A stretch of DNA of 64,000 nucleotides, taken from contig NZ_CBDBDD010000007.1 of NCBI RefSeq assembly GCF_965203655.1, forward strand, positions 8,427-72,426, written 5' to 3'. Origin of the DNA: Poriferisodalis sp965203655. Its GTDB lineage: Bacteria; Actinomycetota; Acidimicrobiia; Acidimicrobiales; Poriferisodalaceae. Position 1 is the stretch's first letter. Every line of letters begins with the position of its first letter. The translations under genes and the position numbers were made by a program. Positions 26,060 to 34,064 of this stretch are shown here, piece by piece. The notes beneath the pieces are model-generated. The model made no database searches. It was given only the letters and a program-made list of their open reading frames with translations, and was not told the DNA's origin.

Positions 26060-26995
26060 GTGGCCAAAGAGAGGGTCGAACGTGACGAGGAAGACCTCGT
26101 CCGCCTGTACCTGACCGACATCGGCCAGTACCCCCTGCTGAACAAGGACGACGAGGTCCGGCTCGCGCAGCTGATCGAGAAGGGCATCGCCGCCAAGGAT
26201 TCGCTCGAATCTGCCCGCGACATTTCCAGCGCGCAACGCCGCCGTCTCATCCGAGCGCAGCAGCAGGGCGCCCGTGCCGAGCGCACTTTCGTGCAGTCCA
26301 ACCTGCGGCTCGTGGTGTCGATCGCGAAGAAGTACCAGGCGTCGGGGCTGCCGCTGTTGGATCTCATCCAGGAGGGCAACTTGGGCCTGATGCACGCGGT
26401 CGAGAAGTTCGACTGGCGCAAGGGCTTCAAGTTCTCGACCTATGCGACATGGTGGATCCGCCAGGCGATCACGCGCGGCATCGCCAACACCGGCCGCACG
26501 ATCCGGCTGCCCGTGCACGCCGGCGACACGCTGGCCCGCCTGCAGAAGGCCCGCTCCCGGCTCGAGCTGAAATACGGTCGCCCTGCCACGCTCGGCGAGC
26601 TGGCGGTCGAGGTCGACATGCCCGAGCAGAAGGTCACCGAGGCGCTGCGGTTCGCTGCTGAGCCGCTGTCGCTGTCGGAGCCGCTGCGCGAGGACAGCGA
26701 CGCCGAGCTGGGCGATGTCGTCGAGGACCGCGCGGCGGAGTCGCCGTTCGAGGTCGCGGCCACCACGCTGCTGCCGAGCGAGATCACCCGGCTGCTGTCA
26801 CCGCTGGATGAGCGCGAGCGCGAGATCCTCAAGCTCCGCTACGGCCTCGACCGCGGCGAGCCCCGCACGCTCGAAGAGGTGGGCGAGCACTTCCAGCTCA
26901 CCCGCGAGCGCATCCGCCAGATCGAGGCCCGGGCGATGTCCAAGCTGCGCCATCCCAGCACTGATACCGGCGCACGCGACCTGCTGTCGGTCTAG
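26060..26995 (+). CDS. Group-2 sigma-70 factor (RpoD/SigB-like)
   Basis: 311 residues without region 1.1. Region 1.2/2 (LVRLYLTDIGQYPLL, NLRLVVSIAKKY, LLDLIQEGNLGL, GFKFSTYATWWIRQAI), region 3, and region 4 with the helix-turn-helix ending TRERIRQIEARAM. Binds core RNA polymerase and recognises housekeeping-like promoters, often in stress. A TACGCT hexamer at 25980-25985 may be its -10 box, giving a ~65-nt leader. The stop codon falls inside a tandem repeat. Confidence 0.92.
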   Translation: MAKERVERDEEDLVRLYLTDIGQYPLLNKDDEVRLAQLIEKGIAAKDSLESARDISSAQRRRLIRAQQQGARAERTFVQSNLRLVVSIAKKYQASGLPLLDLIQEGNLGLMHAVEKFDWRKGFKFSTYATWWIRQAITRGIANTGRTIRLPVHAGDTLARLQKARSRLELKYGRPATLGELAVEVDMPEQKVTEALRFAAEPLSLSEPLREDSDAELGDVVEDRAAESPFEVAATTLLPSEITRLLSPLDEREREILKLRYGLDRGEPRTLEEVGEHFQLTRERIRQIEARAMSKLRHPSTDTGARDLLSV

Positions 26996-27070
26996 CGAGC
27001 CACCTGTCGGTCTGGCCAGCAACGCGTCGGTCTAGCGGGCCACGCGACGGTCAAACCAGCCACGCGACGG
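26985..27070. repeat. 20-bp tandem repeat, 4.3 copies
   Basis: Units begin at 26985, 27005, 27025, 27045 and 27065 (partial), with a CGTCGGTCTAGC-GCCACG core and a few substitutions each. The first unit covers the end of the sigma-factor gene. Confidence 0.8.
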
Positions 27071-27113
27071 GGCCGACAGTGGTCGCGAGCGCCTGAACGC
27101 CGCGCCGGCCGGC

Positions 27114-27188
27114 TTAGGCCTCGGACAGGCGGCGGACCACGATGACGATCAGGGCGCCGACGATCACGGCGAGCAGCAGCTTCTTCAT
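27114..27188 (-). CDS. 24-residue membrane peptide
   Basis: Reads MKKLLLAVIVGALIVIVV followed by RRLSEA: one membrane helix with positive ends. AGAGGACGA lies upstream of the ATG as a ribosome site. Tiny proteins of this style are common in actinobacteria. Function unknown. Confidence 0.5.
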   Translation of the reverse strand: MKKLLLAVIVGALIVIVVRRLSEA

Positions 27189-27284
27189 GGTGCTTCGTCC
27201 TCTGTGAGGGGTGAGCCGACGGCATCGGCACAGCGAATGTTATGCGGACACGTCGTGAACTCCGCACGCGCCCGGCGAGATGAT

Positions 27285-27380
27285 TGGCGGAGGTGGACGG
27301 GAATCGAACCCGCCGGACGGGGATCACCCGTCCCGCCCGCTTTGAAGGCGGGGGAGCCCACCAGGCGCTCAGACACCTCC
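27285..27380 (-). tRNA. selC: tRNA-Sec (anticodon TCA)
   Basis: 96 nt with CCA encoded. Long acceptor GGAGGTG with CACCTCC, discriminator G. Anticodon arm CCCGC-CTTCAAA-GCGGG reads UGA. A long variable arm GGACGGG/CCCGTCC, and T-arm with TTCGATT. The long variable arm and TCA anticodon are diagnostic of selenocysteine tRNA. It lies ~12.8 kb from selB. Confidence 0.95.
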
Positions 27381-27545
27381 GCCGGTCATCTTTGCCCACC
27401 GCCGGTCGTCGCGCCACTCGAAATGGGCCTGAGCGCCGAGATAGGCGGACTGTCCCGAAAACCCATTTGATCGCGCTGCCTCGCATCGGCAAGGGTGAGC
27501 CGGTAATGAAGTTTCAGTCAATCTGAATGATTATCGGGGATACCA

Positions 27546-28178
27546 ATGATCTATGCTTATCTCGGCGCGAAAGGCGGCGTCGGCAACACCGTGACAGCCC
27601 TGCTGGCTGCAGTCAGCGCGAAGCGTTCGGGCCGCGACGTCGTGCTGGCCGACCTCACCGGCGACTTCGGCGTGGTGCTCGGCACAGCGCCCGACCTGCC
27701 CGGCATCGCCGAATGGACCGCAGCATCGGAGCTCTCGCTGGGGTCCGCATCGGCATTGGCGGTCGATGTCGCGCCGGGCATCAGCCTGCTGCCACGCGGC
27801 AGCGGCGACATCGACGCATCCCGGCTCGCCACGCTGTGGTCGCTGCTTGCGGGCAAGCCGAGGGTCAACATCATCGACGCGGGCCGCGGCCGCACTGCCC
27901 TGTCGCAGGTGTCGGGTCCGCGGGTGAGGCGCCTGCTCACGATGACCTGCTGCTACCAGGCCCTGCACCGGGCTCGTGAACTGGTGCCGCAGGTCGATGA
28001 CGTCATCGTGCTCACCGACACGCAGCGGGCATTGGGCCTGGCCGACATCGAGGCCGCACTGGGCCGTCACGCCGACGCAGTCCTCGCCGTCGACCGCTCC
28101 GTCTCACGCTGGGCCGACGCAGGACTGCTGCTGGATCGCGGCGCGAAGCCCGCACGGTCGCTGGACGTCTTCTTGTGA
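27546..28178 (+). CDS. tadZ: TadZ/CpaE-like ParA-family protein of the tad locus
   Basis: 210 residues with a MinD/ParA fold start YLGAKGGVGNT. The Walker-A lysine is replaced by Asn (N14), so ATP hydrolysis may be lost. TadZ/CpaE proteins localise the Tad pilus machine. ATG with GGGGA upstream. It overlaps tadA (GTGA). Confidence 0.75.
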   Translation: MIYAYLGAKGGVGNTVTALLAAVSAKRSGRDVVLADLTGDFGVVLGTAPDLPGIAEWTAASELSLGSASALAVDVAPGISLLPRGSGDIDASRLATLWSLLAGKPRVNIIDAGRGRTALSQVSGPRVRRLLTMTCCYQALHRARELVPQVDDVIVLTDTQRALGLADIEAALGRHADAVLAVDRSVSRWADAGLLLDRGAKPARSLDVFL

Positions 28179-29272
28179 GCCGCCGCAGCCGGGCGGTGGG
28201 CACTCACCCCGCGAGCCGGACGTTCGTCGAGCAGATCCACGAGCGATTCCTGCCGGCACCTGCGCCCGAGCCGCGTGACGTGGCCGCGGCGGTGGACACC
28301 GCTGCGCCCCTGCTCGACCGCAACGACGCGGCCGAGCTCGTCTCGGAGGTGCTGGCCCGCCTGGCCGGCATCGGCCCGCTCGCGGACATCTGGTCCGACG
28401 ACGAGGTGACCGAGGTGATGATCAACGGTCCGGGGCCGATCACGATCGAACGGCGCGGCGGCCTGTCGGTGGTGGGCCGGATCAGCGCAGCCGAGGTGCA
28501 TCGCCTGGTCGAGTACCTGCTGGGGCCGACGGGGCGGCGTGTGGACCGTCGCCTGCCCATGGTGGATGTTCGGCTCGACGACCGCACGCGCTGTCACATC
28601 GCCGTGCCGCCGGTTGCGGTGGACGGCCCGTACATCACGCTGCGGCGCTTTCCTGCCCACGTGCGCCAGCTCGACGAGCTGGCCGCGCCGCCCGAAGCAG
28701 CGTGCCTGCGCGGGCTCGTCGCGCAGCGTGCCAACCTGATCGTGTTCGGTCCCACCAGCACCGGCAAGACCTCGCTGCTGGCAAGCCTGCTGGCTGCGGT
28801 GGCTTCCTCCGAGCGACTGGTGGTCGTCGAGGAAGCCGCGGAGCTGCCGCGCCTGGGCGACGGCACCGTGCGGCTCGAGGGTCAGCCGCCCAATGTCGAC
28901 GGGGTCGGTGCAGTGACCATGGCCGAGCTGGTGGTTGCGGCACTGCGGATGCGGCCCGATCGCCTGGTCATCGGCGAGGTGCGCGGCCCCGAGGCAGCGG
29001 CGTTGCTGCAGGCGCTCACGACCGGGCATCGGGGCTCGGTGTCCACCCTGCACGCCGACGATCCGTCCCATGCGCTGTGGCGGCTCGAACAGCTCGCCCG
29101 GGCCGGCGGCGCAGTCGGCGACGTGTCAAGCCATGTCGCGTCGGTCCTAGACGGTCTGGTCCACATGAGCCGCTGCGCCGACGGGCGCAGGACCGTCTCG
29201 GCGATCTACGAAGTACACGCCGATGGCTCGCTGCGTCGCACCGCGACCGGTGTGCAGGCCGTGGCCTCCTGA
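28175..29272 (+). CDS. tadA: TadA/CpaF-family pilus assembly ATPase
   Basis: 365 residues: N-terminal CpaF domain (DDEVTEVMINGPGPITIER), Walker A GPTSTGKTS, an Asp box, Walker B-like LVIGEVRGPEA, and the His box TGHRGSVSTLHAD. Powers pilus assembly at the inner face of the membrane. GTG start overlapping the tadZ stop. Confidence 0.92.
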   Translation: MSRRSRAVGTHPASRTFVEQIHERFLPAPAPEPRDVAAAVDTAAPLLDRNDAAELVSEVLARLAGIGPLADIWSDDEVTEVMINGPGPITIERRGGLSVVGRISAAEVHRLVEYLLGPTGRRVDRRLPMVDVRLDDRTRCHIAVPPVAVDGPYITLRRFPAHVRQLDELAAPPEAACLRGLVAQRANLIVFGPTSTGKTSLLASLLAAVASSERLVVVEEAAELPRLGDGTVRLEGQPPNVDGVGAVTMAELVVAALRMRPDRLVIGEVRGPEAAALLQALTTGHRGSVSTLHADDPSHALWRLEQLARAGGAVGDVSSHVASVLDGLVHMSRCADGRRTVSAIYEVHADGSLRRTATGVQAVAS

Positions 29273-29287
29273 TGGGGGCGGCTGGGC

Positions 29288-29929
29288 GTGGTGCGGATCG
29301 TCGTGCTGCTGGCGCTGGCAGGGATGCTCACCTCGCCCGCCGCGCGCCGCCTGTACCGGACGAGGCGCCGCAGACGGCACGAGCGGGCTGCCCTCGCGGC
29401 GCGCTCGGAGCGCATGGGCGACTTCTGCGCCGCGGTCTCGCGCCGGCTGGGCGGGGGAGACACGCTGCTGCAGGCGCTGGGCAACGCTGCGGCAGACGGT
29501 CCGATGTCGGGGCCGCTCGGCCGGATCACCGAAGAGCACGAGCGCGGGGTCACCCTCAGCCGTGCCGTGCAGCGCTGGGCCGCGCGCGAGCAAACCTCCG
29601 AAGCGGCGCTGCTGTCGACTGCGGTCACGCTGGCGTCGGACCGGGTGGGGGCCCAGCCGCAGCTGTTCGACCGCGTGGCGGCAACCAGCCGCGCGCGGGC
29701 CGACATGACCGCCGAGGCTCGAGTGCAAGCCGCTCAGGCGCGCGCGTCCATCTGGGTCGTCGCGGTGCTGCCGTGGGCGGTCGCGCTGGCGCTGCTGGCC
29801 GAAGGGGGCGCCGCCGCACGGGTGCTCACCTCGACGCCGCTGGGCTGGTTCTGCATCGGCGGGGCGCTGCTGGCAGAGCTGGCAGGCGTGGCGTGGATGC
29901 GCACCCTGGTCGGGCGGGCGCTGAGATGA
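29288..29929 (+). CDS. tadB: TadB-like type II secretion F-domain membrane protein
   Basis: 213 residues: an N-terminal helix, a basic stretch, a cytoplasmic F-domain helix bundle (FCAAVSRRLGGGDTLLQALG, then GVTLSRAVQRWA) and two C-terminal helices. Platform protein of the Tad pilus; shorter than classic TadB. GTG start; overlaps tadC by ATGA. Confidence 0.75.
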   Translation: MVRIVVLLALAGMLTSPAARRLYRTRRRRRHERAALAARSERMGDFCAAVSRRLGGGDTLLQALGNAAADGPMSGPLGRITEEHERGVTLSRAVQRWAAREQTSEAALLSTAVTLASDRVGAQPQLFDRVAATSRARADMTAEARVQAAQARASIWVVAVLPWAVALALLAEGGAAARVLTSTPLGWFCIGGALLAELAGVAWMRTLVGRALR

Positions 29930-30561
29930 GCGTGTTCTCCAGCGTCGTGCTGACGAATCCGGTGGTCGTCGGGGCGTTCGCCGCAGTCGCTGCCGGCTGG
30001 GCCGGTTTCGTCGTTCGGCCCGAGCCTGCTCGCCGCCGCACCCGGCTGCTCGCTCTCAGCGCCGATCGCGGCCCCGGCGGTGTCGGCGCCCCGCGGCCGC
30101 GCCCGACTCGGCTGCGCTCCGGCCCCCGGCCGGAGCGTGTGGCTGCCGAGCTGTCCGCGGTCGTCGAGGTGATGGGCGTGGCCTTGGCATCGGGTCTGTC
30201 GATCACGGCGTCGCTGCAGCTCGCACTGGCCCACTGCGACGCTGCACACGAGACCAGACACCGCCTCGCCGCCTCGCCGGACCGACCGCTGGACGAGGCC
30301 CTGGACGACTTCGGCAGCGCCTGCGGCCCGCGTGCCCGGGCGTTCGCCGAAGCAGTCTCGGGCTCGCTGCGCACCGGCATCCCGCTCGCGCCCGAGCTGG
30401 ACCGTCTCGGGCGCGAGCTGCGCGAGGACATGCGCCGCCGCCTCGAGCACCGGGTGCGCCGCCTGCCGGTGCTGTTGCTGTTCCCCCTGGTGCTGTGCGT
30501 GCTGCCGGCGCTCGGGCTGGTCGCGATCGTGCCCGTGCTGGTCGCTGCGTTCGGCGCGTGA
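29926..30561 (+). CDS. tadC: TadC-like type II secretion F-domain membrane protein
   Basis: 211 residues with an N-terminal helix, an F-type domain (ELSAVVEVMGVALASGLSIT, then GSLRTGIPLAPELDRLG) and a C-terminal pair of helices (LPVLLLFPLVLCVLPALG). Pairs with TadB in the pilus platform. ATG overlaps the tadB stop. Confidence 0.75.
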   Translation: MSVFSSVVLTNPVVVGAFAAVAAGWAGFVVRPEPARRRTRLLALSADRGPGGVGAPRPRPTRLRSGPRPERVAAELSAVVEVMGVALASGLSITASLQLALAHCDAAHETRHRLAASPDRPLDEALDDFGSACGPRARAFAEAVSGSLRTGIPLAPELDRLGRELREDMRRRLEHRVRRLPVLLLFPLVLCVLPALGLVAIVPVLVAAFGA

Positions 30562-30615
30562 ATCACGCATTGCCCCATCCCCCTACCGCCAATGACACAT
30601 CCCACAGGAGCTCCC

Positions 30616-30849
30616 ATGACCGTCACACCCGCAACACCCCTCACACCCGTCACATCCCATCGACGCACGCACCGGCTCGCGCCGGCCCAAAATGCCGACG
30701 AATCCGGCCAGACCACCGCCGAGTACGCGCTGCTCACCGGGGCCATCGCCCTGCTGGTCGCGGCAGTCACTGCCTGGGCCACCAGCACCGGCAAGATCGG
30801 CCGCCTGCTCGACGCCGTCTTCAACTACCTGACGAAAGCCATCTCCTGA
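30616..30849 (+). CDS. DUF4244 pilin-like small protein
   Basis: 77 residues with SGQTTAEYALLTGAIALL followed by a hydrophobic segment and GKIGRLLDAVF. The GQTTAEYAL leader plus helix resembles Flp/type IV pilins, so it is the likely pilin of this locus. ATG with AGGAG 6 nt upstream. Confidence 0.75.
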   Translation: MTVTPATPLTPVTSHRRTHRLAPAQNADESGQTTAEYALLTGAIALLVAAVTAWATSTGKIGRLLDAVFNYLTKAIS

Positions 30850-31229
30850 CCACGACGCAGCCGGCGCAACCCGAGGCGCAGCAGGGCCAGGCCACCGTCG
30901 AGCTGGCGCTGCTCATGCCGTTCTTGGTGCTGCTGCTCATGTGCATCATCCAGACGGCACTCGTCGCCCGCGACGCCGTGCTGGTGTCACATGCCGCGCG
31001 GGTGGGTGCGCGCATCGCCAGCGTCGATCAGTCGCTCAGCGGCATCCGCAGCGCCGTGACGGAGGCGACGCCGCTCGACCCGGCGCGCCTCGACGTCGGG
31101 CGGGAGGTGGCTGGCGACCTCGTACGCGTCACGGTGCAGTACCGCTCCCCGACCGAGGTCCCGCTGGTCGGGGCCCTCGTCGGCGATGTCGGCCTCACCG
31201 AATCGGCCGCGATGCCCATCGAGCGCTGA
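30846..31229 (+). CDS. tadE: TadE-like pseudopilin, apparent CTG start
   Basis: About 127 residues with QGQATVELALLMPFLVLLL, the TadE leader and helix, then an exported domain. The domain needs a start before the Gln-rich segment, but the only in-frame initiator-like codon is CTG 30846, overlapping the TGA of the preceding gene (CTGA). The same arrangement occurs at 17890. Last gene of the tad operon. Confidence 0.7.
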   Translation: MTTTQPAQPEAQQGQATVELALLMPFLVLLLMCIIQTALVARDAVLVSHAARVGARIASVDQSLSGIRSAVTEATPLDPARLDVGREVAGDLVRVTVQYRSPTEVPLVGALVGDVGLTESAAMPIER

Positions 31230-31364
31230 TTTGTTGCTGAGTTCTGCCAGCGTTCTGCCGGCGTTCTGACAACCCGCTGCGCTCCATCAGCGGCGACGTT
31301 GCACGGCGCCGAAATTGCCGCTTGCGCATGTCACACCCATGGGGTTCAATGGCAAGTCACACAC

Positions 31365-31409
31365 CTGTAATTACAGATCAGGAAGCTCGACACCTGCACA
31401 CCTGTCGAG
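31365..31409. promoter_or_regulatory. Palindromes upstream of whiB (31429)
   Basis: CTGTAATTACAG (31365-31376) is a perfect 12-bp palindrome. CTCGACA (31386-31392) and TGTCGAG (31403-31409) form a 7-bp inverted repeat. Either may be an operator for the WhiB gene. The gap 31230-31428 holds no gene. Confidence 0.5.
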
Positions 31410-31428
31410 AAACTGCCCGGGAGGATCA

Positions 31429-31707
31429 ATGGCATTCGCAACTGAAGAAGACGTCGACGTATCAGAAGGGAACTGGTGGGACCAGGCCAACTGCCTCGGC
31501 GTCGATCCCGACCTGTTCTTTCCCGAGCGCGGGGCCAGCACACGCGAGGCCAAGGCCGTCTGCCGTGGCTGCATCGTGAGCGACGACTGCCTCGAGTACG
31601 CGCTGCAGAACAGCGAGAAGTTCGGCATCTGGGGCGGCATGAGCGAGCGTGAGCGCCGTCGGGTCCGCCGCCAGCGGGCGCTCACGAGACGAGCCGCCGC
31701 CGGCTGA
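31429..31707 (+). CDS. WhiB-family Fe-S transcriptional regulator
   Basis: 92 residues with C22, C45, C48 and C54, the GIWGG turn, and a basic helix (SERERRRVRRQR) resembling WhiB1/WhiB2-type proteins. ATG 31429 with GGGAGG 5 nt upstream. A palindrome lies in its leader. Confidence 0.93.
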   Translation: MAFATEEDVDVSEGNWWDQANCLGVDPDLFFPERGASTREAKAVCRGCIVSDDCLEYALQNSEKFGIWGGMSERERRRVRRQRALTRRAAAG

Positions 31708-31780
31708 CGCCTCTCGGCTGCATCAAGCCGGTGAGTCCAGCCGGCTCTCCGTCTGAGCGAGCACTGGTACGCTCGCGAGC

Positions 31781-31978
31781 GTGATGGCGATCGCGCTCGG
31801 GCCTCCCGAACTGCTCATCCTTCTCATCATCGTGCTGGTGCTCTTCGGCGGAGCCAAGCTGCCCAAGCTGGCTCGCTCGCTGGGTCAGGCACAGCGCGAG
31901 TTCCGCGAAGGTGTCAACGACGAGGACAAGGAAGCCGGCGGCAGCTCATCGAGCGACTCCAAGTCCAAGGACGCCTGA
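31781..31978 (+). CDS. tatA: Sec-independent translocase subunit TatA/E
   Basis: 65 residues: a membrane helix (ELLILLIIVLVLFGGAKLP), amphipathic helix (KLARSLGQAQREF) and acidic tail. Builds the twin-arginine export pore. Start GTG 31781 with TACGCT ending exactly 7 nt upstream; ATG 31784 is the alternative. Confidence 0.9.
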   Translation: MMAIALGPPELLILLIIVLVLFGGAKLPKLARSLGQAQREFREGVNDEDKEAGGSSSSDSKSKDA

Positions 31979-31979
31979 G

Positions 31980-32282
31980 TCAGGCGGCCCTGGCCGCACG
32001 ACGACGGTCTCGCAGTATCCGGCGGCGCTGCCGTTCTGAGGTGCCGCCCCACACGCCGTGGGTGATGTTGTTGGCGAGCGCGTACTCGCGGCAGGGGTCC
32101 TTCACCGGGCACTCGGCGCACACCTTCTGAGCAGCGATCACGCCGGCGCCGTCATTGGGGAAGAAGACGTTCGGATCGATGTCGGCGCAATTGCGTCGTG
32201 TGACCCACTCGGCCGCGACGCTCTCGGAGCCCGGGCCTGGACATATCTGCGGTTGGTATATCGGATTGACCTGCAACATCAT
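31980..32282 (-). CDS. WhiB-family Fe-S transcriptional regulator
   Basis: 100 residues with C32, C55, C58 and C64, the GVWGG turn and basic tail (SERQRRRILRDRRR). Converges on tatA with a 1-nt gap. The start is uncertain: ATG 32282 is listed, TTG 32291 is possible. Confidence 0.88.
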   Translation of the reverse strand: MMLQVNPIYQPQICPGPGSESVAAEWVTRRNCADIDPNVFFPNDGAGVIAAQKVCAECPVKDPCREYALANNITHGVWGGTSERQRRRILRDRRRAARAA

Positions 32283-32422
32283 GAGAACCAACGCCGCAGG
32301 ACCCCGTCCGGTTCCCCGTTGAGCCGACTTTCATCAAACTTTCATGTTGAGACCGTCGTTGAAGCCGTCGGACCGGCCGGTCTCAGTACCCTTCCCGTCG
32401 GCCCCGACACAAGAGGAACTCC

Positions 32423-32707
32423 GTGTCCGACATCGCCACCGAAGAAGAGCAGCTCCCCCCTGAGGTCGGCATCCGCATCGTGTACCTGGGACCCGTCGCT
32501 CCCCACTGGGAGATCGAGGGGATCTACGGCGACCAGGCCGCCGTCGAGGAGTTCAGCCGCCGCACCAACGCACGCCTGCAGCTGCTGCCGCCCCACGATC
32601 CGCAGTTCCGCCGCAACCGCGAGCGGGTCGTGCGCGACGCCGAGCGAGAGAACTACGAGCTGCACTGGGATCTGGGCATGCCCGAGGACGAAGAAGACGC
32701 TGAGTAG
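32423..32707 (+). CDS. Conserved-looking hypothetical protein (94 aa, acidic)
   Basis: Not recognised. Soluble, with VYLGPVAPHWEIEGIYGD, an Arg-rich middle and an acidic tail (MPEDEEDAE). GTG start with GAGGAA upstream. Lies just before the Pho box of pstS. Confidence 0.6.
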   Translation: MSDIATEEEQLPPEVGIRIVYLGPVAPHWEIEGIYGDQAAVEEFSRRTNARLQLLPPHDPQFRRNRERVVRDAERENYELHWDLGMPEDEEDAE

Positions 32708-32745
32708 TTCAGTCGGGTAGTTCAGTCAGGCAGCCCCGTCGAGCA

Positions 32746-32789
32746 GTTCACCGGTTGTTCACGGCATCCGTGGCGACCGTTCACCCCGA
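32746..32789 (+). promoter_or_regulatory. Pho box (11-bp direct repeats) upstream of pstS
   Basis: GTTCACCGGTT (32746-32756) and GTTCACGGCAT (32757-32767) are adjacent 11-mers. A third GTTCACC begins at 32779, in the same 11-bp register, and TGTCACC and GTTCGTA continue it. This is the direct-repeat form of actinobacterial PhoP/RegX3 sites. TAGCGT at 32817-32822 is the probable -10 box. Confidence 0.8.
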
Positions 32790-32830
32790 ACCCGCGCTGC
32801 TGTCACCGGCCGTTCGTAGCGTGCGCGGAC

Positions 32831-33961
32831 ATGCGAAAGACCCCCCAGTCATCCCGCCGCGGCACGAAGCTGCTCGTGGCATTGCTCACTGCGTTCGCTC
32901 TGGTAGCCGCTGCGTGCGGCAGCGACGACGACTCGTCTGACGACGGCGCCGCCAGCGCAGCTGCAACGACAGCAGCGGCTCCCGCCGCGACCCAGGCCCC
33001 TGCAGCCGACGATTCGGGCGACGAGATGGCCGACTCGATCAGCGGCTCCATCGACGTCACCGGCTCCTCGACGGTCGAGCCCGTCACCAACCTGCTGGCA
33101 GAGGCGTTCTCCGAGAGGCACCCAGACGTGGCGTTCTCGGTCGCAGGCCCCGGCTCGGGCGACGGTCACAAGGCCGCAGCGGCAGGCGAAGTGCCCATCT
33201 GGAACAGCTCCCGCCAGATCAAGGACTCCGAGGCCGAAGACATCAGCGCCGCCGGCATCGAGTTCATCGAGCTGCGCGTCGGCATCGACGGCATCTCGGT
33301 GATCACCGCCGCCAGCAACGACTCGGTCGACTGCCTCAGCTTCGAAGACCTCTACAGCTTGGTCGGCATCGAGTCGACCGGATTCAGCTCGTGGGCAGAT
33401 GCCAACAGCCTGAACGCCGAGCTGGGCGGCACCGGCCCGTTCGGGCACGGCGCTCTGGAGATCTTCGCCCCGGGCGAGGAGTCGGGCACCTTCGACAGCT
33501 TCATCGAGATCGCCCTCGAGGGCGTGTGGGAGCACCGTGTCGAAGAGGGCCATGCTGACGAGAACTTCGCCGTGCGTCCCGACTACAACGCCTCGGCCAA
33601 TGACAACGTGATCATCGACGGCATCGCCGGCAACCAGTCCAGCCTCGGCTGGGTGGGCTTCGCCTTCGCCGACGAGAACCGCGACAAAGTGAAGCTGGTG
33701 GAGGTCGACGGCGGCGACGGCTGCGTGGCGCCGACGCCCCAGACCATCGCCTCGGCCGAGTTCCCGATCGCCCGCTTCCTGTACACCTACATCGACGCTG
33801 CGCAGGCCTCCGACCCCGCCATCAAGGCGTTCGTCGACTTCATGCTGAGCGACGAGGGCCAGACCTACGTGGTCGACGCCGGCTACGTCAACCTCGACCC
33901 TGCCGACCTCGAGCAGTCGCGCAGCAACTGGGTCAACCTGACCACCGGCAAGACCTTCTAG
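32831..33961 (+). CDS. pstS: Phosphate ABC transporter substrate-binding lipoprotein
   Basis: 376 residues with a lipobox ending AAACGS (Cys29), an Ala/Asp-rich linker, and the PstS fold (VTGSSTVEPVTN, GSGDGHKAAAAGE, GEESGTFDSF). Captures phosphate outside the membrane. Leaderless-type start (8 nt after TAGCGT) under a Pho box. Confidence 0.93.
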   Translation: MRKTPQSSRRGTKLLVALLTAFALVAAACGSDDDSSDDGAASAAATTAAAPAATQAPAADDSGDEMADSISGSIDVTGSSTVEPVTNLLAEAFSERHPDVAFSVAGPGSGDGHKAAAAGEVPIWNSSRQIKDSEAEDISAAGIEFIELRVGIDGISVITAASNDSVDCLSFEDLYSLVGIESTGFSSWADANSLNAELGGTGPFGHGALEIFAPGEESGTFDSFIEIALEGVWEHRVEEGHADENFAVRPDYNASANDNVIIDGIAGNQSSLGWVGFAFADENRDKVKLVEVDGGDGCVAPTPQTIASAEFPIARFLYTYIDAAQASDPAIKAFVDFMLSDEGQTYVVDAGYVNLDPADLEQSRSNWVNLTTGKTF

Positions 33962-34011
33962 CCGCACGCAGGTCCAGCCCGCAGATCCGGGACCCCTCCC
34001 TCCCGCTGATG

Positions 34012-34047
34012 GTCCCCCTCAGGTGCACCGAAGTTCCTGAGGGGGAC
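34012..34047 (+). terminator. Hairpin between pstS and pstC
   Basis: Perfect 12-bp stem GTCCCCCTCAGG/CCTGAGGGGGAC with a 12-nt loop and no T-run. It probably stabilises pstS mRNA or attenuates read-through so that PstS is made in excess. Confidence 0.65.
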
Positions 34048-34064
34048 ATCGGCGGGTTTCTAGA

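Noticed and set aside
27506..27526. Six-codon upstream reading frame before tadZ
   Set aside because: It has an AGGG-type site but no codons or arrangement indicating regulation; could be chance.
28702..29925. Long plus-strand frame ahead of tadC
   Set aside because: It is a shadow of tadA and tadB in another phase; only its last 211 codons (tadC) are real.
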